Notes: generated from the sequence alone by a model not told the origin. A stretch of 39,761 nucleotides of DNA from JARROD01 sp037384225 (GCA_037384225.1 JARROD010000020.1:1-39761); one strand, 5' to 3'. Numbered from the stretch's first letter, positions 26,650 through 35,343 are shown. A program made the numbers and translations.

Positions 26650-27079
26650 GTGATATACCTCGTTCCTTACCGAGAGAGTAGTGCCATCCAGTAACGCATT
26701 GTCTCGATTGGTGCCATTGATTAAAGTATTAGTACTTAATTACAGTTACTACCAGTTTTTTCTTAATTTTACTGAACTTAGAACGCATACTTAAGAAAAA
26801 ACAATAATCTCTGTCGCTAACTTTGAATGATCTACAAATCGAGTTTATAGATTCTTGCCTTTATTATCTCATTTAGACTTACCGATTACAGGTGGGGTCC
26901 AATCTATTTGTGCCTATATTTAGATAATGGCTGTGTCGCCTGTGTCTTCTCGGTTCAGCTAATCTGAGTGCCTGGCTCAATTTTCTTTCATTTAATCTGT
27001 ACGACTTGCCGTTTATCCCTGTTTAATCGTCATGCAATTATTATACCATGCTGCTTGCTCGCATGTTGGCCACACTATC
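26650..27079. other. AT-rich intergenic region with 12-bp perfect inverted repeat
   Basis: No gene was recognised. It contains GTTTTTTCTTAA (26755-26766) and its exact inverse TTAAGAAAAAAC (26791-26802), and a smaller palindrome near TTAAAGTATTAGTACTTAA (about 26721-26739). These may be promoter or operator elements for the SLT-like gene, which is transcribed leftwards from 26649. Confidence 0.45.
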
Positions 27080-27184
27080 TGGTTCAGACACACGGCAAGT
27101 CCCCCTCCGGGGCCCGGCCCGCCATCACAGATTGCGGCCGTTCGGCGGCGCCGCAAAGCAGTGCTTTGCAAACGGCTTGCCTCG
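27080..27184. repeat. R1 repeat, internal fragment
   Basis: About 105 bp match the middle of R1: GGCAAGTCCCCCTCCGGGGC, CGGCGCCGCAAAGCAGTG and CTTTGCAAACGGCTTGCCTC. Both R1 ends are missing. The match stops exactly where the putP remnant begins. Confidence 0.75.
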
Positions 27185-27185
27185 T

Positions 27186-27348
27186 GTGGAAGCCGCTTGA
27201 AGGTGGGATTTTCGATCTCTATGAGTTGGTTCCCGGCTCTACACTGGCGGTTATCGCCATAGTGGTGGTAAGTTTAATGACGTCCGAGCCGGAACCGGCG
27301 GCGACGGAAAAATTCGATGATATGATTAAAACGTTGAATCAAAGGTGA
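27186..27348 (+). pseudogene. putP: Sodium/proline symporter PutP, 3' remnant
   Basis: About 53 codons encode GGIFDLYELVPG, then a hydrophobic stretch AVIAIVVVSLMT, then SEPEPAATEKFDDMI and a stop. This is the C-terminal last helix and tail of PutP-type sodium/proline symporters. Upstream, the sequence is R1 repeat rather than transporter, so the first roughly 90 percent of the gene is gone. The 126-codon open frame from 26968 merely joins repeat and remnant. The loss may have accompanied R1 insertion or recombination between R1 copies. Confidence 0.75.
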
Positions 27349-27366
27349 CGGTTGTGGAGGTTAGTC

Positions 27367-27885
27367 ATGGGTCAGATTGAAGTGGTCGAAGGCGATATTA
27401 CGCAGCTGCGCGTCGATGTGATTGTCAACGCCGCTAACAGCGCTCTGGCGGGGGGTGGTGGAGTCGACGGTGCTATTCACCGGGCGGCGGGGCCGGAATT
27501 GCTGAAGGCGTGTGCGGCCCTGCAAGGATGCGCCACCGGCCAGGCAAAAATGACACCGGCTTTTAAGCTGCCTTCCAAAGCGGTTTTTCACGCTGTAGGC
27601 CCGGTTTGGCGTGGAGGGCAGCGGGGGGAGGCGGAATTGCTCGCCTCCTGCTATCGCGAGAGTATGCGGTTGGCGGAGCGGCACGGATTTAAGAGTATCG
27701 CGTTTCCGGCTATTAGTTGCGGTGTCTATCGTTACCCTCGGGAAGAGGCAGTAGCTATCGCTGTCAGTGAAGTGCGGCGCGAATTGCAAAGTGAAGATCA
27801 AACGCTTGAGCGGGTAATATTCTGTTGCTTTGACAGCACTTTGGCAGAGCTTTATCGGACAGCCCTGAAAGGGCGCACATCATAA
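27367..27885 (+). CDS. Macro-domain protein, O-acetyl-ADP-ribose deacetylase (YmdB-like)
   Basis: A single macro domain of 172 residues. It has the ADP-ribose-binding signature NAANSALAGGGGVDGAIHRAAG (21-42), including the catalytic-loop Asn/Asp, and a C-terminal FPAISCGVYRYP segment. This layout is typical of YmdB/MacroD enzymes that hydrolyse O-acetyl-ADP-ribose or mono-ADP-ribosyl groups. ATG 27367 is preceded by TGGAGG at ideal spacing and is preferred over the upstream TTG at 27352. It directly follows the putP remnant. No partner ADP-ribosyltransferase is nearby. Confidence 0.9.
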   Translation: MGQIEVVEGDITQLRVDVIVNAANSALAGGGGVDGAIHRAAGPELLKACAALQGCATGQAKMTPAFKLPSKAVFHAVGPVWRGGQRGEAELLASCYRESMRLAERHGFKSIAFPAISCGVYRYPREEAVAIAVSEVRRELQSEDQTLERVIFCCFDSTLAELYRTALKGRTS

Positions 27886-28156
27886 CAAGGGGGAGCGCCT
27901 ATCTGGCCAGGCGCGAAAACTTATTGAGTTTGATTTTTAACACTTTCTCTTATCTCGATGAATTTGTGGTGCATTTCGTCAATATATTGACGTTTTTCGA
28001 GGGGCGGCCTCCGTTGTCAGATAGATGGTAGTGCAGACGGTGTTAGTACTGGCAGTTAACGTCTATTCTAAAGTTATAATCAAATTACTCAAAATAGCTA
28101 ATGGCCCTCTTTTCCTGGAGTATTACTTGAGGGGCTGACAACGAAGAGTAGAGTGT

Positions 28157-30575
28157 GTGCAGGCTTTTTTTCGGGGAATATCCTTTCGGCTGGCAAAAAT
28201 TGGGGTGATTCTGGCCATTGTACTCGGGTTATCGATGAGTTCAGTGCAGTTGTATCTGGACTTTCAACACCAGGAACAAGAGTTGGAAAATCTGGTCAAC
28301 CGCGCTATTGAAGTAGCGACGCCGCCGGCAGCGAGAGCAGTCCATACCCTGGACGATGATCTTTCGGCGGAGGTGATCAATGGGTTGCTGACGTACGATT
28401 TTATCTTTGANNNNNNNNNNNNNNNNNNAAAAAATCAGCCCTACCGCCACCCGTTGGGTAACCCGCTCTATAACGGAGGACATAAAATACTATGTCGCTC
28501 GCTTGCGTATTCCCGGTTATGGCGAGTCCGTAGCCGGCAGCATTCGGTTCGCAGTGGATGTCGACACGGCACTGTCAAGTTTTTTTGCCCGCTCGGGGCT
28601 CATTATTGTCGCCAGCATGCTACGTAGTTTGCTGCTGGTACTGCTGCTGTTTATTGCTTTCTATTGTTTGCTGGCCAAGCCTTTGATGCAGGTGGCTAAA
28701 GAAATTAAAGGTATTGATCCAGACAAACCTGGCGAGCGCCGCTTGACAACTGTGCCTCTCCACAGCGGCGATGAACTGGCGCAGCTGGTTTCCAGCGGTA
28801 ACCAGCTACTGAAGTCGGTGGATATGGCCCTGGCTAAGCGTCGCGCCGTCGAGTTGGCGTTGCGCAAAAGTGAGGAGTATGTACGCCAAATAGTCGATAG
28901 TCTGCCGGTGCTTATTGGTGCGCGCAATATCGAAGGGCGCTATATCTTCGCCAATAAGGCGTTGGCAGACTTTATGGGAAAATCCACCGAGCAGATGCAG
29001 GAGTGCCATATCAACCAATTGGCTCCGCGCTACCTTTCGGGTATCAACGAGCTTATGCGTATGGATCGCAATGTTATCGAAAACGGCGTAAAGATGCAGA
29101 TGTTGGAAGAAAGTGTTATTTCTGCCTCGGGCAGCCGGGTGCATTTGCAAACCCACATAATGCCGCTGGAGTTTTACGATCAAACGGTTGCCTTGGTGGT
29201 TTCCAGCGATATTACCGAGCGCAAACAGGCACAGGCCAAGATGGAACATATGGCCTATCACGATTCGCTGACCAACCTGCCCAACCGCCCGCATCTGGTC
29301 GAGCACCTGAAACGTGAATTGCATCGGGCTCAGCGTCACAATTATTTTGGTGCGGTGCTGTTTATCGATCTGGACCAATTCAAAACCATTAATGATTCTC
29401 TCGGTCACCCGGTCGGAGACGTCATTCTCAGGCAGGTGGCAAACCGATTACAAAACACCGTTCGGCAAGAAGATATGGTAGCGCGATTGAGTGGTGACGA
29501 GTTCGTGGTGGTATTGACAATGCTCAGCAGAAATATTGGAAAAACAGCCTTAAGAGCCGGTGAAGTCGGCGAAAAAATCCGCCAGCGAATTTCGGAACCC
29601 TATGTGTACGACGATATGGAATTGCGGATCACGGGGAGTGTGGGAGTGGTGATTTATCCCGATAAAGAAACCTCCGTACATGAGTTATTGCGCTTTGCCG
29701 ACACAGCTATGTATCACGCAAAAGACAAGGGGCGCGATGCGATTGAATTTTTCAACGAATATATGGCCGACAAGGTAAGTCGCCAGTTGGTTATGGAAGG
29801 TGATCTGCATCGCGCGCTCGAGAAAGAACAGTTCCAGCTGTTTTACCAACCGAAAGTCGATACCGAAAACGGGCGTATTGTGGGAGCTGAAGCTCTGCTG
29901 CGTTGGTATCACCCACAAAAAGGAATGATTTCTCCTGGCGAATTTATTCCAGTGCTGGAAACGTCCGGCCTGATTCTCGAGGTGGGGCGTTGGGTGCTGG
30001 AGCAGGCCTGCACTCAGCTGCAATATTGGCAAGAGCTGGGGGTTTGGCAGAGTGATATGCGCTTAAGTGTCAATATAAGCCCGCGGCAGTTTCGTCGCCG
30101 GGGATTCGTCGAGGACGTAACCAGAACGCTGAAGAAAATTCCAATTTTGGCCAATACTTTGGATATGGAGATTACTGAAGGTGTAGTGATTCAGAATGTA
30201 GACGAAACCATTGCCACTATGAGTACGTTAAACAGACGGGGCATCAGCTTTTCCCTCGATGACTTCGGCACAGGATACTCATCGATCAGCTACCTAAAGC
30301 GTTTGCCGGTGTCGGCATTGAAAATTGATAAAAGTTTTATCCGCGATATTATCGAAGACCGCAACGACCGAGTGTTGGTGGAAACCATTGTCGCTATGGG
30401 GCGCTTGCTTGGGTTGGCGGTGGTTGCCGAAGGGGTGGAAACCGAAACCCAACTCGATCTGATCAGGGGGTACGGTTGCCACTATTACCAAGGCTTTTAC
30501 TGCAGCCCGGCTGTGGACAGCAATGCGTTTACAGCATTGTTGGACCATCATGAGAACGTGCGTTCATCGGCGTGA
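28157..30575 (+). CDS. Membrane PAS-GGDEF-EAL c-di-GMP signalling protein (interrupted by N gap)
   Basis: Two frames flank a run of 18 N (28411-28428). Upstream (GTG 28157) is a signal-anchor helix and the start of a periplasmic sensor. Downstream come the rest of the sensor, a second membrane helix (LIIVASMLRSLLLVLLLFIA), a HAMP-like linker, PAS (DSLPVLIGARNIEGRYIFAN), GGDEF and EAL domains. The cyclase motif is SGDEF instead of GGDEF; the preceding FIDLDQFKTIND metal site is intact. The EAL side is complete: EALLRW, DDFGTGYSS, KIDKSFI, AEGVET. It is therefore most likely a phosphodiesterase, with possible residual cyclase activity. The frame change across the gap reflects unknown true gap length, not necessarily a mutation. 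Confidence 0.88.
28411..28428. other. Assembly gap (18 N)
   Basis: Eighteen undetermined bases lie within the sensor-domain coding region. The two flanking frames differ, so the real gap length is probably not 18. Confidence 0.95.
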
Positions 30576-30579
30576 AGGA

Positions 30580-31287
30580 TTAAAATATCCTTCCCAGAAG
30601 TGCGGGTATTGCTGTTTCCACTCGCAGGATACGCTCGCCGAGATGAATAGGGGAGAATCCGCACGCCTGTAACTTGTCAACTTCATAGCTGATAAACCCC
30701 CCTTCAGGTCCGACTGCCAGGGTAACCGGCTCATTGAGCTGTCGCGGGCAGGGAGTGTCAGCCTTGGGGTGTGCGACCAAGGCTCGGGAGTTTTTGCACA
30801 ATTCGGGCAACTCATCCTCAACAAAGGGTTTAAAACGCTTACGTAATAATACCTCGGGCATCAAGGTGTCTTTGGCCTGCTCTAATCCCTGTAGCAATTG
30901 TTCGCAAATACGATTCTCCACCAGCGCGGGGGAGTGCCAGAAGCTTTTTTCCACCCGATAACTATTGAGCAGTATCAGTTTTTTTACTCCCATTGCGGCG
31001 ACGGTCTGAAATACTCGCTTAAGCATTTTCGGGCGCGGTAGCGCCAGGATCAAGGTTAACGGCAAAGGCATCGGCGCAGGGGAGTGCAGTTTCACTTCCA
31101 TTTCCACCACTTCCCGGTCTAATAGTGTCACGGTACCGGTGCCAATGGTGTGGTTAAGCAGCCCCACTGTGAGATTTGTACCGGTCTGAGGTCGGTGAAT
31201 GGTGAGAATATGGTGGTGGCGGTGATCGTTGAGCCTGACTTTATTCGCGGTAATAAAATCGCTGGGGAAAAGCATTATAAGGTTCAT
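30580..31287 (-). CDS. rsmE: 16S rRNA (uracil(1498)-N3)-methyltransferase RsmE
   Basis: A SPOUT-fold methyltransferase that modifies U1498 of 16S rRNA. Counting from ATG 31287 (MNLIMLFPSDF), 235 residues match the family length (about 243). The N-terminal PUA-like domain precedes the trefoil-knot signatures GPEGGF and LGERILRVETA near the C-terminus. An upstream in-frame start at 31332 would fall within the A-run of the terminator and is rejected. The stop lies 4 bp from the convergent EAL gene. TATAAT (minus strand, 31324-31329) is a possible -10. Confidence 0.94.
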   Translation of the reverse strand: MNLIMLFPSDFITANKVRLNDHRHHHILTIHRPQTGTNLTVGLLNHTIGTGTVTLLDREVVEMEVKLHSPAPMPLPLTLILALPRPKMLKRVFQTVAAMGVKKLILLNSYRVEKSFWHSPALVENRICEQLLQGLEQAKDTLMPEVLLRKRFKPFVEDELPELCKNSRALVAHPKADTPCPRQLNEPVTLAVGPEGGFISYEVDKLQACGFSPIHLGERILRVETAIPALLGRIF

Positions 31288-31330
31288 GGAATGACAGCGT
31301 AGCGCGACTAGTGAGTGAACGGCATTATAC

Positions 31331-31372
31331 AAAAAAACAGGGTTGACAAGCCAATGGCATTGCCAACCCTGT
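31331..31372 (-). terminator. Minus-strand rho-independent terminator upstream of rsmE
   Basis: Perfect 9-bp arms ACAGGGTTG (31337-31345) and CAACCCTGT (31364-31372), with an inner GCCA/TGGC stem. Read on the minus strand, they are followed by seven T. It would end a minus-strand transcript coming from the right, yet no minus-strand gene now lies there before 32841. It could be a relic of a lost neighbour. Confidence 0.65.
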
Positions 31373-31419
31373 GAAGACTGTTTCCGAGAATAAGAGGTGG
31401 GGGTAGGCGGGCACTTCCC

Positions 31420-31710
31420 TAACTACCGCCGGACGTCCGCCTGACACTGTGCCGACCCCGGGGTATTTGTGCCTTCGATCCGGCGGCCATCCGGGGGTAG
31501 TTGGCCCAGACACGCCGCAAGTCCCCCTCCGGGGCCCGGCCCGCCCTCACAGATGGCGGGCGTTCGGCGGCGCCGCAAAGCAGTGCTTTGCAAACGGCTT
31601 GCCTCACCCATGTAGGCTTGGCGTCGGCATCCATGCCTCCGACAGTCTGGGCCAACTACCCCCGGACGTCCGCCTGACGCTGTGCTTACCCCGGGTTATT
31701 GAGAAGCTAC
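31420..31710. repeat. R1 repeat, near-full copy with duplicated inner end
   Basis: From 31456 to 31710 it matches almost base for base the reverse complement of the 35514-35783 copy, ending at CCCCGGGTTATTGAGAAGCT. The left terminal repeat is replaced by a second copy of the inner right end (AACTACCGCCGGACGTCCGC, CTGACACTGTG) at 31420-31455, so two elements appear joined tail to head. It contains the palindrome GCAAAGCAGTGCTTTGC. The small frames inside are not genes. Confidence 0.8.
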
Positions 31711-31973
31711 CAGGCTGTCAAGTTAACTTGTTGATTTTTAAGGATTTCTAATCGTATTGGGCATTTGGTTGAGTTTTTGTCATAATCTTGAATGGTTGTT
31801 TAAAGCGGGCTTAAAATCTACCCGCTAGATATTGAGCATACAATGGATAATAAATGACACTTACCCAGCCCCCGGTCGTCGAGTTGCGCAGGCGGCAATA
31901 CAGGACAATAACAAGTCGATAACTGGGTTATAAATGGGTTCGGTCCACGTAGTTCAGAATAAGGAGCCGAGCA
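31711..31973. promoter_or_regulatory. Leader region of the Abi-like gene
   Basis: An AT-rich gap of about 260 bp. It contains the perfect 12-bp palindrome CAAGTTAACTTG (31719-31730) and ends with AAGGAG (31961-31966), a strong ribosome-binding site for the TTG start at 31974. No further feature is certain. Confidence 0.4.
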
Positions 31974-32900
31974 TTGGCCATCTTAGATTTATTTTCCAAA
32001 AGACAGAAACGTTCGGGGAAGGGGGAATGGGAAGGGTACACATATAGTGAATTACCACAACCCTTGCGAGTTCAGATTGTTCATATTTGGCACGATACTC
32101 TGGGTGGCCATGAGCAATTTTGGAGCGAGGATGTAAAGCGTGCTTATGAAGCCATAGTTAATGCGCTTTGTCGTGAATACGGTTTATTTAAATTACCCAG
32201 TGCAAAACAACATGGCGAACGGGATTTTTTGGTAGAATTAACCGATTTTTTTCTTCAAGAAGTTGATTTAGCAAAAGCTCTGGATGTCGTAGAAATTAGC
32301 TTTAAAACAATCGATAGTTACACCAGACGGTGGGAATATTTGCATCGCCGCAATGCCGATGAATTGGCAGGTCAGGCGATATCAGAACTGAACACGCGAT
32401 TCAATGAGCATGGTGTTGGGTACCAGTTTATACAGGGGAAAATTCTCAAGATCGATTCAGAATTCGTCCATGAGAAAATTGTAACACCGGCATTACAGGT
32501 TTTCAATAATGGGGCATACTATTCTGCCCAGCAACATTTTGCGCGGGCTTATGAGCTTTACCGGCATGGTGAGTCTAGTGAAGCGTTTAAAGTCTGTGTG
32601 AAAACATTTGAAGATATGATGAAGACAATCTGCGACAGACGTAACTGGGGTTATTCGAGAGGTGCGAATATTCATACGTTGATTGACGTCTGTGTTGCCA
32701 AAAAACTGATTAATCCAATATGGCAGGAGCAATTGAAGGCTTTGGGAAACATGCTCGAACAGGGGCGAAGGCTGAGTTCCAAGGATGATGCTATACCGGA
32801 CTATCTGGTTAGCCACACTTTGAATCTCGCCGCGTCAACCCTACTGTGTCTGGCGGAGGCTGAAGAAAGTGAAAGGATGCACAATCCTAAGGCCCTGTAA
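31974..32900 (+). CDS. STM4504/CBY_0614-type protein, AbiJ-like (putative abortive infection)
   Basis: A 308-residue product beginning MAILDLFSKRQK and continuing with YTYSELPQPLRVQIVHIWHDTLG. This resembles the N-terminal domain (AbiJ_NTD4-like) of proteins annotated STM4504/CBY_0614 family. The C-terminal half (about 170-300, with SSEAFKVCVKTFEDMMKTICDRRNWGY and NIHTLIDVC) resembles the Abi-like C-terminal domain that often occurs in phage-defence proteins. There are no membrane segments. The start is TTG with AAGGAG 7 nt before it. The assignment comes from remembered family sequence, and the defence role is inferred. Its 3' end overlaps asnB by 60 bp in convergent orientation. Confidence 0.7.
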   Translation: MAILDLFSKRQKRSGKGEWEGYTYSELPQPLRVQIVHIWHDTLGGHEQFWSEDVKRAYEAIVNALCREYGLFKLPSAKQHGERDFLVELTDFFLQEVDLAKALDVVEISFKTIDSYTRRWEYLHRRNADELAGQAISELNTRFNEHGVGYQFIQGKILKIDSEFVHEKIVTPALQVFNNGAYYSAQQHFARAYELYRHGESSEAFKVCVKTFEDMMKTICDRRNWGYSRGANIHTLIDVCVAKKLINPIWQEQLKALGNMLEQGRRLSSKDDAIPDYLVSHTLNLAASTLLCLAEAEESERMHNPKAL

Positions 32901-34742
32901 AGTTATTTCTTTGCAGGGCCTAAAGGTTGAATTGCTATAGAAAGGTAAGTTTGAAAGTTCTCTACCATGGAAGATGTCCGCCATCAGAGTATTTAGCGGG
33001 CTTGAATTCTTTGGCTTTGCGGGGGGAGCCATAAACGGATGTTTCTGCCTCTTGTAGATACTTTCCGGAATTACATCACGTACCGCTTCACGCAGCAGGT
33101 ACTTCTCTGTTAAACCATTGATTTTTAATGCTGCTGGAACCTGGGCTGAAAACTCCACTAGGCGATGGTCGAGAAAAGGGACTCTGCCCTCAATACTATG
33201 AGCCATCTCTGATCTGTCGCCGAGTATTGTCAAAATATAATTTGGCAGAATGGATTTACAGTGAATATAGAGTGATTTATTCACTATATCTCTGTTGACG
33301 ATTTGGTTAATATTTAAGGAACTCAGAAAACGGCTAAAGGCTCCGGCATTTTTTCCAGCAAGAGTTTCCGACACCGCAAAGTTGCTTGATCGTAATGTCC
33401 GCATTATATTGGCCATTTGAGTAAAGGCCTTTAACAGCGTCGGCGTGTAACCCAGTGCTGCGTTAACAGTACTCATATTAGCGCTAGGGTCTTCGCCATT
33501 GAATACGCCACTTGTTAAGTGATTGGTGGCGTGAAGTTGTTGCAGACGTTGCTGTATATCTGAATTAGTATTAGTGCAGCTTTCTTGGGTAAGAGCGTCT
33601 TCACGAAAAAAACTGTACCCCGCCAGTATTTCGTCGGCACCTTCACCTGTTAGGACTACCTTGTGGCCAGCGCTTTGAACATGCTTGCTCAACAAAAATT
33701 TAGCAACACCGTTACCGTTGGTCATAGGGGTTTCACTATACCACAAGGCCTCGCTAAGATTCGTCGCCAGATCGCCTTCATCGATACTGACAACACTGTG
33801 ATCTGCACCGACCAGTGAAGCCGTTTCGGCGGCATAAGAGAATTCATTGTAGGCTTCATCATTAAAGGATATGGTGTAGGCTTTGGCAGTTGCGTTGGTT
33901 AACTTTGCTGCCAACCCCAGTATTGCAGCAGAATCTATTCCGCCGCTGAGGTAGCATCCTACAGCTACGTCGGCTTTCAGGCGTAGACGAATGCTTTCCT
34001 CCAATATTTCCCTGAACTGATTGATGTAGTCATTTTCTGTGAGACCATTTTCAGCCTGGCTGATATAGGGGTAATTTAAGTCCCAATACTGATGATGCTG
34101 TGTGTCTCTTGGCGTGAATTTTATATAGAAGCCCGGTTTTACATTTTTCACGTGCTCAAAATACGTGTTTTCTATATCTCGGACGAGATATTCTGAGTCT
34201 ACTATGGTGTTGTGATCCCAGTGCGCTTTTACACCCATTTCAAAGAGCGCCTTGGCTTCGGAGGCGACATAAATACATTCACCCATCTGCGCATAGACCA
34301 GGGGCTTTATTCCCAGCCTGTCGCGACAGATAAACATGGTTTGTATTCTTTGGTCCCAGAGAATAAAGGCGAATTCACCCCTTAAATATTTCAGACCGTC
34401 CATGCCCCGTTCCAGATAGAGGGGGATTATGATTTCACTGTCAGAATCTGTGCTGAACGTGTAGCCGCGTTTCCTGCAAGTGTTTCTTATTGTTTCGTAA
34501 TCGTAGAATTCTCCGTTGACAACGGCGCAGATATTTCCGTCTTTACTGGTTAAGGGCTGCTCTCCATTATCGAGTCCGATGATAGACAGTCGGGTGTGGC
34601 CAAGCCCGATGTTTCTGGTGCTGGACAGCCATATGCGATTACTATCAGGTCCTCGGTGGTGAAGGCTCTTAATGCCCCGGAAAAGGGTTGATTCGGAAAC
34701 GGGATTATTGTTTTTAGAATATACACCGATAAGTCCACACAT
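32841..34742 (-). CDS. asnB: Asparagine synthase-like protein (glutamine-hydrolysing), altered C-terminus
   Basis: A two-domain amidotransferase. The class II glutaminase domain starts at the nucleophile Cys2 (MCGLIGVYS) with HRGPDSN, HTRLSII and VNGEFYDYE. The ATP-pyrophosphatase synthetase domain has SGGIDS (266-271), GEGADEILAGY and EGRVPFLDHRLVEFS. It is closest in style to AsnB paralogues found in polysaccharide or peptide clusters, so the true acceptor may not be free aspartate. ATG 34742 puts Cys at position 2; the longer frame from 34823 is rejected. The last about 25 codons run antisense through the neighbour's stop and hairpin, and the usual C-terminal tail of roughly 40 residues is missing, suggesting truncation. 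Confidence 0.88.
   Translation of the reverse strand: MCGLIGVYSKNNNPVSESTLFRGIKSLHHRGPDSNRIWLSSTRNIGLGHTRLSIIGLDNGEQPLTSKDGNICAVVNGEFYDYETIRNTCRKRGYTFSTDSDSEIIIPLYLERGMDGLKYLRGEFAFILWDQRIQTMFICRDRLGIKPLVYAQMGECIYVASEAKALFEMGVKAHWDHNTIVDSEYLVRDIENTYFEHVKNVKPGFYIKFTPRDTQHHQYWDLNYPYISQAENGLTENDYINQFREILEESIRLRLKADVAVGCYLSGGIDSAAILGLAAKLTNATAKAYTISFNDEAYNEFSYAAETASLVGADHSVVSIDEGDLATNLSEALWYSETPMTNGNGVAKFLLSKHVQSAGHKVVLTGEGADEILAGYSFFREDALTQESCTNTNSDIQQRLQQLHATNHLTSGVFNGEDPSANMSTVNAALGYTPTLLKAFTQMANIMRTLRSSNFAVSETLAGKNAGAFSRFLSSLNINQIVNRDIVNKSLYIHCKSILPNYILTILGDRSEMAHSIEGRVPFLDHRLVEFSAQVPAALKINGLTEKYLLREAVRDVIPESIYKRQKHPFMAPPAKPKNSSPLNTLMADIFHGRELSNLPFYSNSTFRPCKEITLQGLRIVHPFTFFSLRQTQ
32890..32921. 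terminator. Strong hairpin at Abi-like/asnB convergence
   Basis: A 13-bp stem (AGGCCCTGTAAAG at 32890-32902, CTTTGCAGGGCCT at 32909-32921; one G-U pair) with a 6-nt loop. It overlaps the stop codon of the Abi-like gene and lies inside the asnB frame. No T-run follows on either strand, so termination efficiency is uncertain. Confidence 0.5.
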
Positions 34743-34781
34743 TGAGAGGTCCCAGGCAGTAAAAGTTAACGCTTTGGGTAT

Positions 34782-34810
34782 ATAGTATATTGCCGGGTGT
34801 TTGTATGCAA
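34782..34810 (-). promoter_or_regulatory. Possible sigma70 promoter of asnB
   Basis: On the minus strand TTGCAT (34805-34810), 17 bp, then TACTAT (34782-34787), about 40 bp before the asnB ATG. The next bases downstream, TATACCCAAAGCGTT (34769-34783), look like half an R3 repeat. Confidence 0.35.
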
Positions 34811-34818
34811 AAAAGAGG

Positions 34819-34856
34819 CTCAAGGTCGGATAGATGATCGCATATGGAGCTGATAG
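34819..34856 (+). promoter_or_regulatory. Operator-like motif upstream of asnB resembling the 38019 direct repeats
   Basis: CTCAAGGTCGGATA at 34819-34832 matches CTCATGGACGGATA of the 21-bp repeats at 12 of 14 positions, and lies just upstream of the putative asnB -35. A weaker version (ATATGGAGCTGATA, 34842-34855) follows about two helical turns away. An AraC-type regulator could bind both places. Confidence 0.35.
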
Positions 34857-34957
34857 ACAGAACCGATCAGGTTTTCAGTGTTTTCAGGTATAAATGGAAT
34901 CCACTGGGTCACTTTCGTGTGCGAACTTCCGGTTGAGCCGAATAGATGGCATGAAAA

Positions 34958-35227
34958 TTACTGCTTTCGCGCTACAGAAACCTGCTGATTCTTCGGCTGT
35001 TTTAATCTTCGTTCATCAAAAAAATCCGCCGGTGTTAACTCCAGGGCCTGAGCAATTTTCCAAATAGTCGTTAATGTCGGGTTTCGTTCACCTCTTTCAA
35101 TGCCTCCCATATAGGTTCTGTGTACACCAACGTGCCCAGCAAATATTTCCTGAGAAAAGCCTTTTTTCTCTCTCAAGGTTCTTACTGTTTGGCCAAAGTT
35201 GGAACAATGGTAGTTTTTATCGCCCAT
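34958..35227 (-). CDS. XRE/Cro-like helix-turn-helix regulator
   Basis: An 89-residue cytoplasmic DNA-binding protein. The HTH_3 domain spans about 11-65: VRTLREKKGFSQEIFAGHVGVHRTYMGGIERGERNPTLTT in segments, with the recognition helix around GVHRTYMGGIE. A short basic tail follows. The ATG at 35227 has AAGGA upstream. A TTG at 35302 would add 25 poorly conserved residues. An exact inverted repeat 94 bp upstream (35321-35343) is a natural candidate operator for autoregulation. It is followed by asnB on the same strand after about 215 bp. Confidence 0.9.
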   Translation of the reverse strand: MGDKNYHCSNFGQTVRTLREKKGFSQEIFAGHVGVHRTYMGGIERGERNPTLTTIWKIAQALELTPADFFDERRLKQPKNQQVSVARKQ

Positions 35228-35303
35228 GGACTGTTTGTCCTTGATATTTCTTAAATGGGTACTTTGGTTAGAAAATTCTTTATCGCCGAAAGACGATAGC
35301 AAC

Positions 35304-35343
35304 GATTAATAATTAATCTGTTGAATTTAATGTTTAAATTCAA
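35304..35343. promoter_or_regulatory. Two adjacent palindromes upstream of the XRE gene
   Basis: GATTAAT-A-ATTAATC (35304-35318) and TTGAATTTAA-TGT-TTAAATTCAA (35321-35343) are both perfect inverted repeats. Position and symmetry fit operator sites for a dimeric XRE regulator. Confidence 0.45.

Noticed and set aside
26968..27348. 126-codon frame as an intact gene
   Set aside because: Its first part is intergenic and R1 sequence; only the last 53 codons are homologous to PutP, so it is a remnant.
31419..31751. Small frames on both strands inside the R1 copies (also 35491-35795)
   Set aside because: They translate a structured, self-complementary repeat and occur in both orientations with inconsistent starts.
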